Of a stretch of DNA of 64,000 nt, positions 16,348-24,904 are shown one piece after another (the stretch's first letter is position 1; every line of letters starts with the position of its first letter). The notes beneath the pieces are model-generated. The model saw only the letters and a program-made list of their open reading frames with translations. It had not been told where the DNA came from and searched no databases. A program made the position numbers and the translations under genes. The stretch is taken from positions 2,108,001 to 2,172,000 of the forward strand of contig NZ_JAKIJS010000001.1 of assembly GCF_021608225.1 (NCBI RefSeq). Reading direction: 5' to 3'. This DNA is from Pseudalkalibacillus berkeleyi. GTDB lineage: Bacteria; Bacillota; Bacilli; Bacillales; Fictibacillaceae.

Positions 16348-17307
16348 ATGCCAAATATAAGAGATATCGCAAAACGTGCAGGCGTTTCTGTAACAACCGT
16401 ATCAAGGGTATTGAACGATCAACAGTATGTAAGTGAAGAGAAAAGGAATGCAGTTATAGAGGCTATCAATCATAGCAACTATCAAAAAAATATAAACGCA
16501 GTGCATTTAAGTAAAGGAAAAACAAATCTAATTGGAGTGGTCATTCCTTTTTCAAACCATCCCTATTTTGGATTATTGTTAGAAGGAATTGCATCGGAAG
16601 CACTCAATCATAATCATCAATTAGTCCTTTTTCAATCAAACTACGAACCGAAAAAAGAAAAAGAAGCACTTGATATGTTGAAACATAAACAAGTTGATGC
16701 GTTAATCATCTGTTCTCGTATTACGGAATGGGATACCATTGAACGTTATAATGAATATGGCCCTGTTGTCGTTTGTGAAGATGCGAGAGGAAAAGTGGTA
16801 TCTTCAACATTTGTTAACCATTATCAAAGTTTCACGCTAGCTCTAGCACTATTACATAGAAAAGGACATAGAAAGATGGGTTACTGTATAGGTAGAAGCT
16901 CAGGTACGAACAGTCACCAGAGGGAACGTGCTTATAATGATTTTCTCAAAAAGCTGAATGAACCTTTTCATAGTCATTATGTCTTTAGTGATTGCTTTCA
17001 TTTCGAGGATGGTGAAAAAGTCGTCAACTCGTTAGTAGAAATGACAACCCCCCCATCAGCTCTCCTAGTGACAAGTGACCAAGTAGCAGCTGGCATATTG
17101 ACTTGTTGTCATAAACAAGGCATCTCTGTTCCTGAAGACTTAGCAATAGTCGGTTTCGATAACCAACCAATTGCCAAAGTAATGAATATCACGACGATTG
17201 AAATCCCACTTGTAAAAGTAGGACAGAATCTGTTTCGACAAGCCCTAAAAGAAGAAGTATTACATGAAGAAATTCAGACAGCACTTATTGAGAGAGGAAC
17301 CGTTTGA
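16348..17307 (+). CDS. LacI-family transcriptional regulator
   Basis: 319 residues. The N-terminal helix-turn-helix with hinge (IRDIAKRAGVSVTTVSRVLN) is followed by a periplasmic-binding-protein-like effector domain with DALIICSR and IVGFDNQP segments. AGGTG precedes the ATG. No sugar operon is adjacent, only a divergent small gene and a perfect palindrome in the shared intergenic region, so autoregulation is likely and the effector and regulon are unknown. It is clearly separate from CcpA at 34 kb. Confidence 0.88.
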   Translation: MPNIRDIAKRAGVSVTTVSRVLNDQQYVSEEKRNAVIEAINHSNYQKNINAVHLSKGKTNLIGVVIPFSNHPYFGLLLEGIASEALNHNHQLVLFQSNYEPKKEKEALDMLKHKQVDALIICSRITEWDTIERYNEYGPVVVCEDARGKVVSSTFVNHYQSFTLALALLHRKGHRKMGYCIGRSSGTNSHQRERAYNDFLKKLNEPFHSHYVFSDCFHFEDGEKVVNSLVEMTTPPSALLVTSDQVAAGILTCCHKQGISVPEDLAIVGFDNQPIAKVMNITTIEIPLVKVGQNLFRQALKEEVLHEEIQTALIERGTV

Positions 17308-17335
17308 AGATTTAGGAAGGTATAAGTAGGTTCAT

Positions 17336-17674
17336 TTATTTTTTTAATCTGATAAACATTAAATCCGAAAAGGCAATTCCCATGGAGACTCCTAAAGGAA
17401 CACCAATGTCATATAGATTAATTGCTTTAGTCCCAAAAACATAATTGAATAATTGCCCTGTCGCACTCAACAAAATAAACCATACGAAAAAGGTCAACAA
17501 TCTTTTCATTAATTGATTCGGTTTGTAATATTTTAGGTTTACTAAAATCATGACAATTAAACCTAGACTGTATGTGAGTATAAACATTACATATCCTATT
17601 ACGAACATCGTAGCAAATGAAGAATCTATATCATTATAGATCACCATAAACATTATAACTAACTGTTCCGACAA
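17336..17674 (-). CDS. Hypothetical membrane protein, possibly frameshifted at its start
   Basis: 112 codons open from a TTG, with three predicted membrane helices and a KYYKPNQLMKR basic loop. There is no RBS for this TTG. A 28-codon ORF with a good RBS overlaps its 5' end in another frame and encodes a first hydrophobic helix. Joining the two would give a natural four-helix protein. Either the gene is frameshifted or the two pieces are separate. No family is recognised. Confidence 0.5.
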   Translation of the reverse strand: MSEQLVIMFMVIYNDIDSSFATMFVIGYVMFILTYSLGLIVMILVNLKYYKPNQLMKRLLTFFVWFILLSATGQLFNYVFGTKAINLYDIGVPLGVSMGIAFSDLMFIRLKK

Positions 17675-17720
17675 ACATGATCGTTAACAGTATAGTTTGA
17701 ATGAACTTTAACTTTTTCAT
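17634..17720 (-). CDS. 28-aa ORF, likely N-terminal part of the following membrane protein
   Basis: MKKLKFIQTILL... has a strong AGAGGTAG RBS six bases before ATG and one hydrophobic helix, and ends VYGDL-stop inside the start region of the downstream ORF. A one-base shift near 17640 would fuse it in frame with the downstream helices. Confidence 0.45.
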   Translation of the reverse strand: MKKLKFIQTILLTIMFVGTVSYNVYGDL

Positions 17721-17759
17721 TTCTACCTCTTATAATTAATATTTATCTTTCATTAAAAA

Positions 17760-17788
17760 GGCGGATACTCACTAAAGAGTATCTCGCC
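17760..17788 (-). terminator. Terminator of the M48/RDD operon
   Basis: On the minus strand GGCGAGATACTC and GAGTATCCGCC form a hairpin followed by TTTTTAATG. Confidence 0.8.
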
Positions 17789-17813
17789 AAAAGATTTTTC
17801 GTAAATTTTGTTA

Positions 17814-18227
17814 TTACGGTTTTTCGTGGGTAACATACGTACCTGCAATAAAGTCATGAATGGATCTTTTGTCTTCCCTTAATCCTACCATGAACGCACT
17901 AATGATTAATCCTATCCCTAAAGTGACTGCATAGACTAACGCAGATACGACTGTGCGCATCAACATTGTTCCAATTCCAACCTTATTACCATTCACTTTC
18001 GCAATACGAATACCAAGAATTCTTTTACCAATTGTATACCCCACCCAAAAAACAGGAACGAGTAATGTATATAAGAATTCGATAATACCCGTAATGAAAT
18101 TCTCCTCCATATTGCCGACAATAAGGTAACCAACCAAAGCGGCTGGTATACCAATAATGATGCCATCTAAAATTGATGCAAATAATCTTCTCCAAAATCC
18201 AGCAGGTTGTGTAACCATTGTTTTCAT
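17814..18227 (-). CDS. RDD-family membrane protein
   Basis: 137 residues with the RDD-type layout: an arginine in the first helix region (FWRRLFASILDGIIIG, R-x(n)-D-G-D-like spacing), two long hydrophobic segments, the IGKRILGIRIAKVNG amphipathic region, and a conserved D near HDFIAGTYV. Family function is poorly defined; some members are sodium/proton transporters or partners of proteases. Its ATG overlaps the TGA of the M48 gene, pointing to a joint role. Confidence 0.85.
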   Translation of the reverse strand: MKTMVTQPAGFWRRLFASILDGIIIGIPAALVGYLIVGNMEENFITGIIEFLYTLLVPVFWVGYTIGKRILGIRIAKVNGNKVGIGTMLMRTVVSALVYAVTLGIGLIISAFMVGLREDKRSIHDFIAGTYVTHEKP

Positions 18228-19642
18228 TCTCCCTTTTTTGTATTACTTGATTTTTTTAATATATTTATAATATCTCTGTTTCCAAGTTGTATAGCATGCA
18301 TAAGAGCAGTCATATTTTCAGAATCAAGCGTATCGAGATCTACCCCTTGATCGATTAGTAGTTTGACTGTTTCCGGATTATCACTGAACACCGCATAGAA
18401 CAAAGCGTTCATCCCTTCGTAATCCTTCCCATTTAAGTCACCGTAAGCCTCAATCAACATTTTAATGATATTTGAATTTCCGAATTCGGCCGCTGACATC
18501 ATTGGTGTCAACCCAAAATAAAAATCTTCAACATTCGGATCCGCTCCACTGTTAATCAGAATCTTAACCATATCTTCGTTGCCATCTTGTACCGCCCAAT
18601 GTAAAGGTGTTAGTCCTTGACTATCCTCTAATTGTATATCCGTACCCTTCTCAATTAACGAAATTACTTTTGCAGAATCTCCCGTCACGACAGCATCAAT
18701 TAATTCTGGGGGCTCTTCATTAATCATCCCGATGCTTTCTTCAAGATGACTTAATAAACTTGTGAATTGAAACCGTTCAGCAACGAAATATGTTCCAACT
18801 CCGAGTATACCTATGATTAGAACAATAGAAGGGATTACGATTAAAGCATTTTTTGAGGTTTTTTTGTGCGTGTGAATAATTTCTTTCCCATCAAAAAACT
18901 TTTGGATTTCATGAATTCTTTTCGGTAAAGGGGGATGTGTTGATAACATCTCACTTAACCAAACAAAAAAGCCTTTTTCTGTCTTTAACTGTTCAAGATA
19001 TGCTTCATGGTTGACCTGTTTATAAAAAGTCTTACCTATTGCAAGAATCGTTAAACTATTGGTTGCAGCTTGAGTATTTCCTGTATAAAAAGTAGCCATT
19101 CGATCGCAAGTGTACTCACAAGCACGTAAGTAAAGCTCAGCAACAGCAGGAATCCACATAGCAGGTAATATGAACAAGTATTTCGAAATATGATTCCGTT
19201 TAATATGAGCTAACTCATGCGCAATGATGAAATTGAGTTCATCATTTGCTTCCTTCTCGATTAAATCAAATATCTCTGAATACAGAACAATCATATTTTT
19301 ACCAAAAAAACGTGTTGCAAAGGCATTTAATGCTCCACTTGATTCCATTACATAAATGTCTGGAACATTAGGTATTCCCATTCTTTCACTTAATTCCTTT
19401 GACATTTGATATACAAGTGGAAATTGTTTTTCACTCAATTTGACGGCATTTGTACGAATTTGACCAATCATGATTGTATGAAAAAATAAGGACAACCCAA
19501 CCAATAATAAAGCAATAAGGATTCCTATAATGGAGATAGCTAAAAATATATATGCACTGATACTAATAAATAAGACCAATAAAAAATACTTTTTCTCATT
19601 TTTATGTATCAATTCATTCAGTTGTAAATGTTGATTGTTCAC
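18224..19642 (-). CDS. M48-family metalloprotease fused to C-terminal ankyrin repeats
   Basis: 472 residues, GTG start after GGAGGAG. Two N-terminal membrane helices (18-58) precede an HtpX/Ste24-like protease domain with zinc motif HELAH at 142-146 and a downstream glutamate in LRACEYTCDR (176). A further membrane helix lies at 266-290, and a C-terminal block (about 312-467) has four or five ankyrin repeats, for example LTPLHWAVQDGNEDMVKILI. All zinc-binding residues are present. The ankyrins presumably recruit substrates or a partner. Co-translated with an RDD protein. Confidence 0.88.
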   Translation of the reverse strand: MNNQHLQLNELIHKNEKKYFLLVLFISISAYIFLAISIIGILIALLLVGLSLFFHTIMIGQIRTNAVKLSEKQFPLVYQMSKELSERMGIPNVPDIYVMESSGALNAFATRFFGKNMIVLYSEIFDLIEKEANDELNFIIAHELAHIKRNHISKYLFILPAMWIPAVAELYLRACEYTCDRMATFYTGNTQAATNSLTILAIGKTFYKQVNHEAYLEQLKTEKGFFVWLSEMLSTHPPLPKRIHEIQKFFDGKEIIHTHKKTSKNALIVIPSIVLIIGILGVGTYFVAERFQFTSLLSHLEESIGMINEEPPELIDAVVTGDSAKVISLIEKGTDIQLEDSQGLTPLHWAVQDGNEDMVKILINSGADPNVEDFYFGLTPMMSAAEFGNSNIIKMLIEAYGDLNGKDYEGMNALFYAVFSDNPETVKLLIDQGVDLDTLDSENMTALMHAIQLGNRDIINILKKSSNTKKGE

Positions 19643-19771
19643 AGTACCTATCTCCTCCTTTCTTTGTCATTTGTTGTAAATATCTGTATAGCAAGATAAT
19701 TATACAGCTAAAATCTTCAAATGAGGAGAATTTTTTTTTGTAATTAATGCCAATATTTTTGACAATAAGAA
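19643..19771. other. A/T-rich intergenic stretch
   Basis: Holds the GTG-start RBS (GGAGGAG) of the M48 gene and presumably its promoter. No ORF seen. Confidence 0.3.
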
Positions 19772-19797
19772 AACACCTTCTTATAAAGAAAGGTGTT
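19772..19797 (-). terminator. Terminator of the peptidase E gene
   Basis: On the minus strand AACACCTTTC pairs with GAAGGTGTT and is followed by TTCTTAT. Confidence 0.75.
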
Positions 19798-19825
19798 AAA
19801 AAAGTGGTGATGTCTATTTAATAGA

Positions 19826-20497
19826 TTAATCCAACATCGAAGGTTCAATATCGGCTTTTCCTCTTTCAGAAATTAAGTAGATAGAATCGGTTCCTATCAC
19901 CTTCATTTCTAAATTCTGTACAAATATAGCGGTACCTTCTGGTATAGCTATCACTTGTTTTTTATGTTTGTTAACGTATGACTGTATAAATGTATCGTCA
20001 TCACTTTTGTAATGGCTCCATATTAAATAATTATTTACTAGATTTAAACCAATGTAACATGCTTTACCACTAATGTTTAAATTCATTTCCGATAAGTGTT
20101 CTAGACCTTCACCTAGGATCGATGCTCCAGCACTTTGACCATATATTGTTCCACCATTTTCAAAGTAATGGATTAACGCTGCATCAAACCCTGATTTCTT
20201 AAAAGCATCCAGTAACTTAAATGGATTACCTCCACTAATGTACACGCCTGAATACTGGTTTAGATCTTCCACAGTTTTCTGCTCAACATCCGTCCACATG
20301 ATGATATTGTTTATGCCTAAGGGTTCGAATGTACTTCTTACATAGTCAAGACTATCTTCGTATGGTCTGAAGTTCGGGTCACCGGCTATCGGTATGTATA
20401 ATAATGGTTTAGTTCGGTCCAGTTGATCAACAAAAGCCTTATTCACTGCAAAAGTCTGATTGAAACTCCCACCACCACATAAAATGATATTTCCCAT
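19826..20497 (-). CDS. Peptidase E-like protein (S51 family, class I glutamine amidotransferase fold)
   Basis: 223 residues. The nucleophile elbow is IYGQSAGASIL with serine in place of the cysteine of true amidotransferases, preceded by GVYISGGNPFKLLD. S51 peptidases include aspartyl dipeptidases and cyanophycinases; this length fits the dipeptidase-like YgaJ group. A histidine in LIWSHYKSDD is a candidate for the catalytic triad. AGGAGGTCATT precedes the ATG. Probably cytoplasmic; it lies just after a GNAT gene on the same strand. Confidence 0.8.
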   Translation of the reverse strand: MGNIILCGGGSFNQTFAVNKAFVDQLDRTKPLLYIPIAGDPNFRPYEDSLDYVRSTFEPLGINNIIMWTDVEQKTVEDLNQYSGVYISGGNPFKLLDAFKKSGFDAALIHYFENGGTIYGQSAGASILGEGLEHLSEMNLNISGKACYIGLNLVNNYLIWSHYKSDDDTFIQSYVNKHKKQVIAIPEGTAIFVQNLEMKVIGTDSIYLISERGKADIEPSMLD

Positions 20498-20523
20498 AAT
20501 GACCTCCTATTATGTTACTTAAG

Positions 20524-21087
20524 TTACCTCACTTTTGCATAGATGCATGTATCTGTTAAACGTTTGCCGTCTACAGATAAATCATCGTTCTTTAAGATGC
20601 CTTCTAATTCGAACCCGAGCTTCTCTGGAATAGAACGACTTCTCTTATTTTCGGATTCACATTGAATAACTACTCTTCTCATTTTCAAATCATGTTGTGC
20701 ATACTCCGTGAGCTTTTGTATCGCTTCTGTCATATAACCCTTACCAGCATATCTTGTATCAATCCAATAGCCGAGCTCAAGTTTGGGCACATCCCAATCT
20801 ATGTTGTGATATCCTGTCGAACCTACAAACTCATTGTTATCTTTTCGGAATATGAGATACCTTAAGCTTGTTCTCTTAACAAAATGACTATAAGCTTCTC
20901 TAAGGTTACTTTCGGTTTCCTCTACGGTTGGAGTCGTTTGAACGAATGGTAACCATGGCTTCATTTCTTTAATGGATGCCCTAATTGCCTCATTGACTGC
21001 AGCTCCGTCACCTGGTTGTGGCATACGTAAGATCAATCGCTCAGTCTCCAACTCTTTTGCTACATCTATTAAAATGGGATTCTGCAT
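20524..21087 (-). CDS. GNAT N-acetyltransferase (RimJ/RimL type)
   Basis: 187 residues. ELETERLILRMPQPGDGAAV is the start typical of the Acetyltransf_3 branch. The acetyl-CoA loop is in ELGYWIDTRYAGKGYMTEAI, followed by RRVVIQCESENKRSRSIPEKLGF. Paralogues acetylate ribosomal proteins or small amines; the acceptor is not known here. AAGGAGG precedes the ATG. One of two GNATs in this cluster of small modifying enzymes. Confidence 0.85.
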   Translation of the reverse strand: MQNPILIDVAKELETERLILRMPQPGDGAAVNEAIRASIKEMKPWLPFVQTTPTVEETESNLREAYSHFVKRTSLRYLIFRKDNNEFVGSTGYHNIDWDVPKLELGYWIDTRYAGKGYMTEAIQKLTEYAQHDLKMRRVVIQCESENKRSRSIPEKLGFELEGILKNDDLSVDGKRLTDTCIYAKVR

Positions 21088-21129
21088 GTTTTCCTCCTTA
21101 AGTAGTGAAGTTCATGTTAAATGAAGTAA

Positions 21130-21936
21130 TTATCCCTTCTTTTTCCCTATATACAATAAGTGAGAGGATGATCCTAACAAATAAGGATCTCTTGCTTTTT
21201 CAATTAGGAGTTCTAATAATTTTTCTTGCTCCCCTTTTTGCCACCAATAATTCCATTCTCTTTCTGAAAGAGAAGCTCCAACATTTGAACCAATCAATTC
21301 AATTGTTTTAAAACCTATACTTTCCATAAATGGTTGTATATCTTCAATATTAAAATAATAAGCACCTGTAAAGCGCCCTTCATCTAAATGATTAAAGCAC
21401 CCGGTTTGATCAAATCGATTGATGGCATCCATTGAGTTATTTGGTCTCCAATTTTCAGGGAACTGTAAAGAAGTGAATATATGTCTTACCCGGGGCATAA
21501 AAGCAACAAAAACGAGTCCTTCGTTCTTCGTAACTCGATATAATTCTTTAACTGCTTGAATTCGGTCTCGTTCTTCCTGTATATGATATAAAGGACCAAG
21601 CATTAAAGCCGCATCAAATTGCTGATTCGATAACACTTTTAAATTACGTGCATCCGCCACATGGAAGCCATCGAATTTCTCGGTTAAATTAAACTCTTTA
21701 GCTTTTCTCTTAGCATCTTCAACAGATTTTGGTGTTAGGTCGGTTAATGTAATTTCATAACTGCTTCTTGCTAGTTCCATAGAGTACTTTCCAGGCCCAG
21801 CACCGTTGTCGAGTATTGCCCCGCTTGAAGGTAGGTATTTTTTTATGTAATGTAAATTCACTTGAAATTCTATTGGTTGCCTGTCAAGCCGGCCCCACTC
21901 GTCAAATTGCTTATAGTATTCTATTACTTTTTCCAT
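21130..21936 (-). CDS. Class I SAM-dependent methyltransferase
   Basis: 268 residues of the Methyltransf_11/25 type. Motif I is AILDNGAGPGKYSMELA, then ITLTDLTPKSV, VADARNL and DAALMLGPLYHI, where the LGPLYH segment is typical of a Bacillus subgroup. The C-terminal part is an alpha/beta extension ending in a basic GKKKG tail. AGAGGTG precedes the ATG. Acceptor unknown. It lies just downstream of a 50-codon membrane-protein gene. Confidence 0.83.
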   Translation of the reverse strand: MEKVIEYYKQFDEWGRLDRQPIEFQVNLHYIKKYLPSSGAILDNGAGPGKYSMELARSSYEITLTDLTPKSVEDAKRKAKEFNLTEKFDGFHVADARNLKVLSNQQFDAALMLGPLYHIQEERDRIQAVKELYRVTKNEGLVFVAFMPRVRHIFTSLQFPENWRPNNSMDAINRFDQTGCFNHLDEGRFTGAYYFNIEDIQPFMESIGFKTIELIGSNVGASLSEREWNYWWQKGEQEKLLELLIEKARDPYLLGSSSHLLYIGKKKG

Positions 21937-21952
21937 TTTTCACCTCTACATC

Positions 21953-22105
21953 TCATTTTCTGGGATTTGAATTTAGTTCTTTTAACAGTGCTATGATCTC
22001 TTCATTCTGTTCGATTTGCCTATCTGTATTTTCTTTAACAGCTCTGATCCATTTCACGACAAATATTAGTACTAACACAATGACAAATACACTACCTAAT
22101 CCCAT
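21953..22105 (-). CDS. Small membrane protein with cytoplasmic coiled tail (50 aa)
   Basis: An ORF of 50 codons with AGGAAG about seven bases before ATG. It has one N-terminal transmembrane helix (VFVIVLVLIFVVKWI) and a charged amphipathic tail rich in E/K/Q. No family is recognised. The stop lies 17 bases before the methyltransferase start, so the two are probably co-transcribed. Confidence 0.55.
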   Translation of the reverse strand: MGLGSVFVIVLVLIFVVKWIRAVKENTDRQIEQNEEIIALLKELNSNPRK

Positions 22106-22131
22106 ATCATTTCTTCCTAAAGATGATTTCG

Positions 22132-22428
22132 TTACTGGTAACCTTTTGAGTAATAATGAATCAGCTTATTGTTATCTTTTGCGTATTTAATTTCCTTTCT
22201 CGTACTGTCTCCAACGTAACCATCTACGTCAATTACATAAATTTCTTCAGCCAAATCAATCTTTCGGAAATGTAATGCTTTTAACATTTGTAATTGTTCG
22301 TCAGTAACTTCTAATTCATCTATAAATCCAACACTAATCACAATATTCCCTTGTAAAGTCAGTAACGCCTCAATTTCTCTGAACTGCTCTTTAAACTTAG
22401 TTGAGCCACATAACGTAATCACTTTCAT
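22132..22428 (-). CDS. Nucleoside 2-deoxyribosyltransferase-like protein
   Basis: 98 residues from the ATG at 22428, set by GGAG eight bases upstream rather than the in-frame GTG at 22437. VITLCGSTKFKEQFREIE followed by a C-terminal AEEIYVIDVDGYVGDSTRKEI pattern belongs to the short Rossmann-like deoxyribosyltransferase/DUF4406 superfamily. The catalytic glutamate equivalent is uncertain. Function unproven; possibly nucleotide-related. Confidence 0.6.
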   Translation of the reverse strand: MKVITLCGSTKFKEQFREIEALLTLQGNIVISVGFIDELEVTDEQLQMLKALHFRKIDLAEEIYVIDVDGYVGDSTRKEIKYAKDNNKLIHYYSKGYQ

Positions 22429-22443
22429 TCTGTACACTCCAAC

Positions 22444-22893
22444 CTATTTGTTAATACTGGGTTCAAAGGATTGATCTCGTACGACCACTGTTTCAGGTTC
22501 AAATCGAATCAGGACATTGCTATCTCCTAATCCTTTGAATCTAGGATCCCAGTTCTCTTCATTTGTCCCTAAATAACGAGACAACAGTCGTTTTGCTCTT
22601 TCAACATCAAAAGTTTCAACAGTTGCTTTGCCCCTAAATCCAGCATGCATCACTTTCCCAGTTGTATGGTCGAGGTCCACAATCCCGATTGCACATTTAG
22701 GAAATTCCTCTATTCTCTTAGGAAAACTGTCCGATGAAGGCGTTCCAATAATCCATATACATTCATCTTCCCAATAAAACCAGACTGGAGATTCTCGCGG
22801 TCCCTCTTCGGACATAGTAGATAAATGAGCAAATAATGGTTTTTTTAGAAATTCATTTAAATCAAAACTTCTGTTACCTTCAATAATTTTCAT
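22444..22893 (-). CDS. Pyridoxamine 5'-phosphate oxidase-family (flavin split-barrel) protein
   Basis: 149 residues forming one split barrel. The FAHLSTMSEEGPRESPVWFYWEDECIWI segment matches the N-terminal strands of FMN- or F420-type reductases, and a later MHAGFRGKATVE strand is family-typical. Probably a flavin-dependent reductase or general stress-type protein rather than PdxH. AAAGGATC precedes the ATG. Confidence 0.75.
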   Translation of the reverse strand: MKIIEGNRSFDLNEFLKKPLFAHLSTMSEEGPRESPVWFYWEDECIWIIGTPSSDSFPKRIEEFPKCAIGIVDLDHTTGKVMHAGFRGKATVETFDVERAKRLLSRYLGTNEENWDPRFKGLGDSNVLIRFEPETVVVRDQSFEPSINK

Positions 22894-22921
22894 ATGTATG
22901 ATCCTTTCTGTAGTTAAATTT

Positions 22922-23767
22922 TTAGGTCTTTACTACATCCTTCCAATATTTCCAGGCTAACAAATACTTTTCTAGATCAACTGGATGATGCTTCACACAA
23001 GTAGCAAGTCTAAGAAATAGTCCAATTAAAACTTCCTCATGCAAAAATGGTTCACTACGTTTTCCTATCGCTAGATTAGAAGCCGCAGAATGGATGGTTT
23101 CTATCGTTAGATTTTCTGGTGAAGAGCAAAAAGCATAAATTAAATCATATAATGGATCTCCAAGAATAGGAGTAGGATCAATGACTCCTGTAAATTTTCC
23201 ATTTGAACAAATAAAATTATGAACACCACAGTCTCCATGAATGATATAAGGCACATCTAACGCCTCATATCGGTCAGGTTGTTGTAGGATATCCACGACC
23301 ATTTCTATATCTTCCTCACCTAATGTTGAAGCCAGTATCTCTCTTGCTCCATCAACTCTTTGTAAAAGAAACTCCTCCCACGTTTCCACTGGTTCATCTA
23401 ACCATCCCCAGCCTTTATATTCAGACAAATGGTTATAATAATTGATGAAATCTGTAATCAATTGCGTAAGCAGATCTTCTTTTTTAACATGAAAAACGGA
23501 TCCAGAAATAAAAGAATAAACTAAGAAACGATTCAAGGGGTCTATGTAAATCGGTTCTGGCAATAGAGAAAGATGTCGATAGTGTTCAAGAAAGAAAGAC
23601 TCTGAACCTATGATATTAGCTTCGTTAATTTTGACGACATATTCCTCACTACCGTGTAGCAGATAGACTTGACTATTCGTTCCTCCATTTAATTTCTTAA
23701 ATTGAATGTCCACACCATCAATAATATGATGCTCACTTAAATCTTTTAATATATATTCAATATTCAT
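22922..23767 (-). CDS. Aminoglycoside phosphotransferase-like (APH) family kinase
   Basis: 281 residues of protein-kinase-like fold. The catalytic loop is IIHGDCGVHNFI (HGD-x-x-x-x-N) and the metal-binding aspartate lies in GVIDPTPILGDPLYDL. The N-lobe lysine is in EYVVKINE. AAGGAGTC precedes the ATG. APH-fold proteins include antibiotic, choline and sugar kinases, so resistance cannot be assumed. Confidence 0.8.
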   Translation of the reverse strand: MNIEYILKDLSEHHIIDGVDIQFKKLNGGTNSQVYLLHGSEEYVVKINEANIIGSESFFLEHYRHLSLLPEPIYIDPLNRFLVYSFISGSVFHVKKEDLLTQLITDFINYYNHLSEYKGWGWLDEPVETWEEFLLQRVDGAREILASTLGEEDIEMVVDILQQPDRYEALDVPYIIHGDCGVHNFICSNGKFTGVIDPTPILGDPLYDLIYAFCSSPENLTIETIHSAASNLAIGKRSEPFLHEEVLIGLFLRLATCVKHHPVDLEKYLLAWKYWKDVVKT

Positions 23768-23802
23768 GCTAGACTCCTTAACACTAATGATTCCATTTAA
23801 TT

Positions 23803-24204
23803 TCAGTCCGTTATTTCTTGTAATTCATCACGTTCAAAGACAAAGAATGCGCCTACGATTTCCTCTATACCCACCACTATATATGAATTTTTATAGTTAG
23901 AATGATCTTCTGTTTTCGCAATGGTCACTGCTGTATCTTTACTGGACTGATGCATTTTAGCAATACGAAGCTTTTTAAAGCTCTCTCCAGTAGATATTAC
24001 CACCGCCTTCTTACCTTCAGCTATGTTGAATATTTTATATCCTCGATAATCAATTCTTTCGGATTGTAATTCTGCTACATATTGCTGAATTTCTGACAAT
24101 TTATTTATTTCACTATCTTCGATTGACCAATACCCATTAGAATCTTTCCCACATGCTACTAGAAAAATAGATACTAGAAACATGAATATTAGACCTTTCT
24201 TCAT
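23803..24204 (-). CDS. Hypothetical lipoprotein
   Basis: 133 residues. The signal peptide has lipobox LVAC (cysteine 18), followed by a small domain ending in E-rich strands. No family is recognised. Its ATG overlaps the TGA of the upstream GNAT gene, so translation is coupled although the products act in different compartments. Confidence 0.65.
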   Translation of the reverse strand: MKKGLIFMFLVSIFLVACGKDSNGYWSIEDSEINKLSEIQQYVAELQSERIDYRGYKIFNIAEGKKAVVISTGESFKKLRIAKMHQSSKDTAVTIAKTEDHSNYKNSYIVVGIEEIVGAFFVFERDELQEITD

Positions 24205-24773
24205 ACATCGGTTTCCAGAACATCTTCTTTAATGATCGCATATAGTTTCAGATCATGATGCTTGCCTTTACCGTATAAACCTTTGCGCATCGTCCCTTCA
24301 TAAGACATACCGGACTTTTGCATGACTCGTTCTGAACCTACATTTTGAATGAAACATCTTGCTTGAATACGAACCATTCCTAATTCCTCAAACCCAAATC
24401 GAATTACTTCTTTCGCAGCTTCAGTCATTAGTCCTTTTCCCCAGTAATGGGGTGATATGACGTAGCCCAGCTCTCCGACTTTGTGTATTGAATTCCAAGA
24501 CACATAATAGATTGTGCCGATCATTTTTTGGCTATCTTTGTCTACAATACCCCAGAATAGCCCTTCATTCTTTTCATATTGTTCTAAAGTCATGTTAAGA
24601 AATTGCTCGGTATCTTTAATTGAGCGATGGGTATTCCACGTCACATGTGTTGAAGTTTCGTCTAACGAGGCATATTCATACATATCTTCTAAATCATTTA
24701 TACTTACCTTCCTAAGCGTAAGACGGTTTGTTTCTAACGTAGGTAAGTTCCTACATATTTCTTTTTTCTCCAC
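24201..24773 (-). CDS. GNAT N-acetyltransferase (RimJ/RimL type)
   Basis: 190 residues from the GTG at 24773, whose AAGGGG spacing is better than for the GTG at 24782. The start LPTLETNRLTLRKVSINDLEDM and acetyl-CoA loop ELGYVISPHYWGKGLMTEAA are typical of the ribosomal-protein/small-molecule acetyltransferase branch. Overlaps the lipoprotein gene by four bases. Confidence 0.83.
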   Translation of the reverse strand: MEKKEICRNLPTLETNRLTLRKVSINDLEDMYEYASLDETSTHVTWNTHRSIKDTEQFLNMTLEQYEKNEGLFWGIVDKDSQKMIGTIYYVSWNSIHKVGELGYVISPHYWGKGLMTEAAKEVIRFGFEELGMVRIQARCFIQNVGSERVMQKSGMSYEGTMRKGLYGKGKHHDLKLYAIIKEDVLETDV

Positions 24774-24904
24774 CCTAAACACCCCTTATGTAAAATTGTT
24801 CCTATTATACAACACTTTTTACAATCAAAGTGGATGATTTCCAATAAAGTTCTTCATGATCAATGCAGATTCTTTTACAATATAGATGGAAGGAGCGAAA
24901 GTTT

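Noticed and set aside
16187-16405. 72-codon minus-strand ORF spanning the LacI start
   Set aside because: Overlaps the regulator start and the operator, has no RBS and no protein-like pattern. The 48-codon GTG ORF in another frame is better supported.
22922-23767. Aminoglycoside resistance kinase
   Set aside because: Only general APH-fold motifs are present; many such genes in Bacilli act on other substrates.
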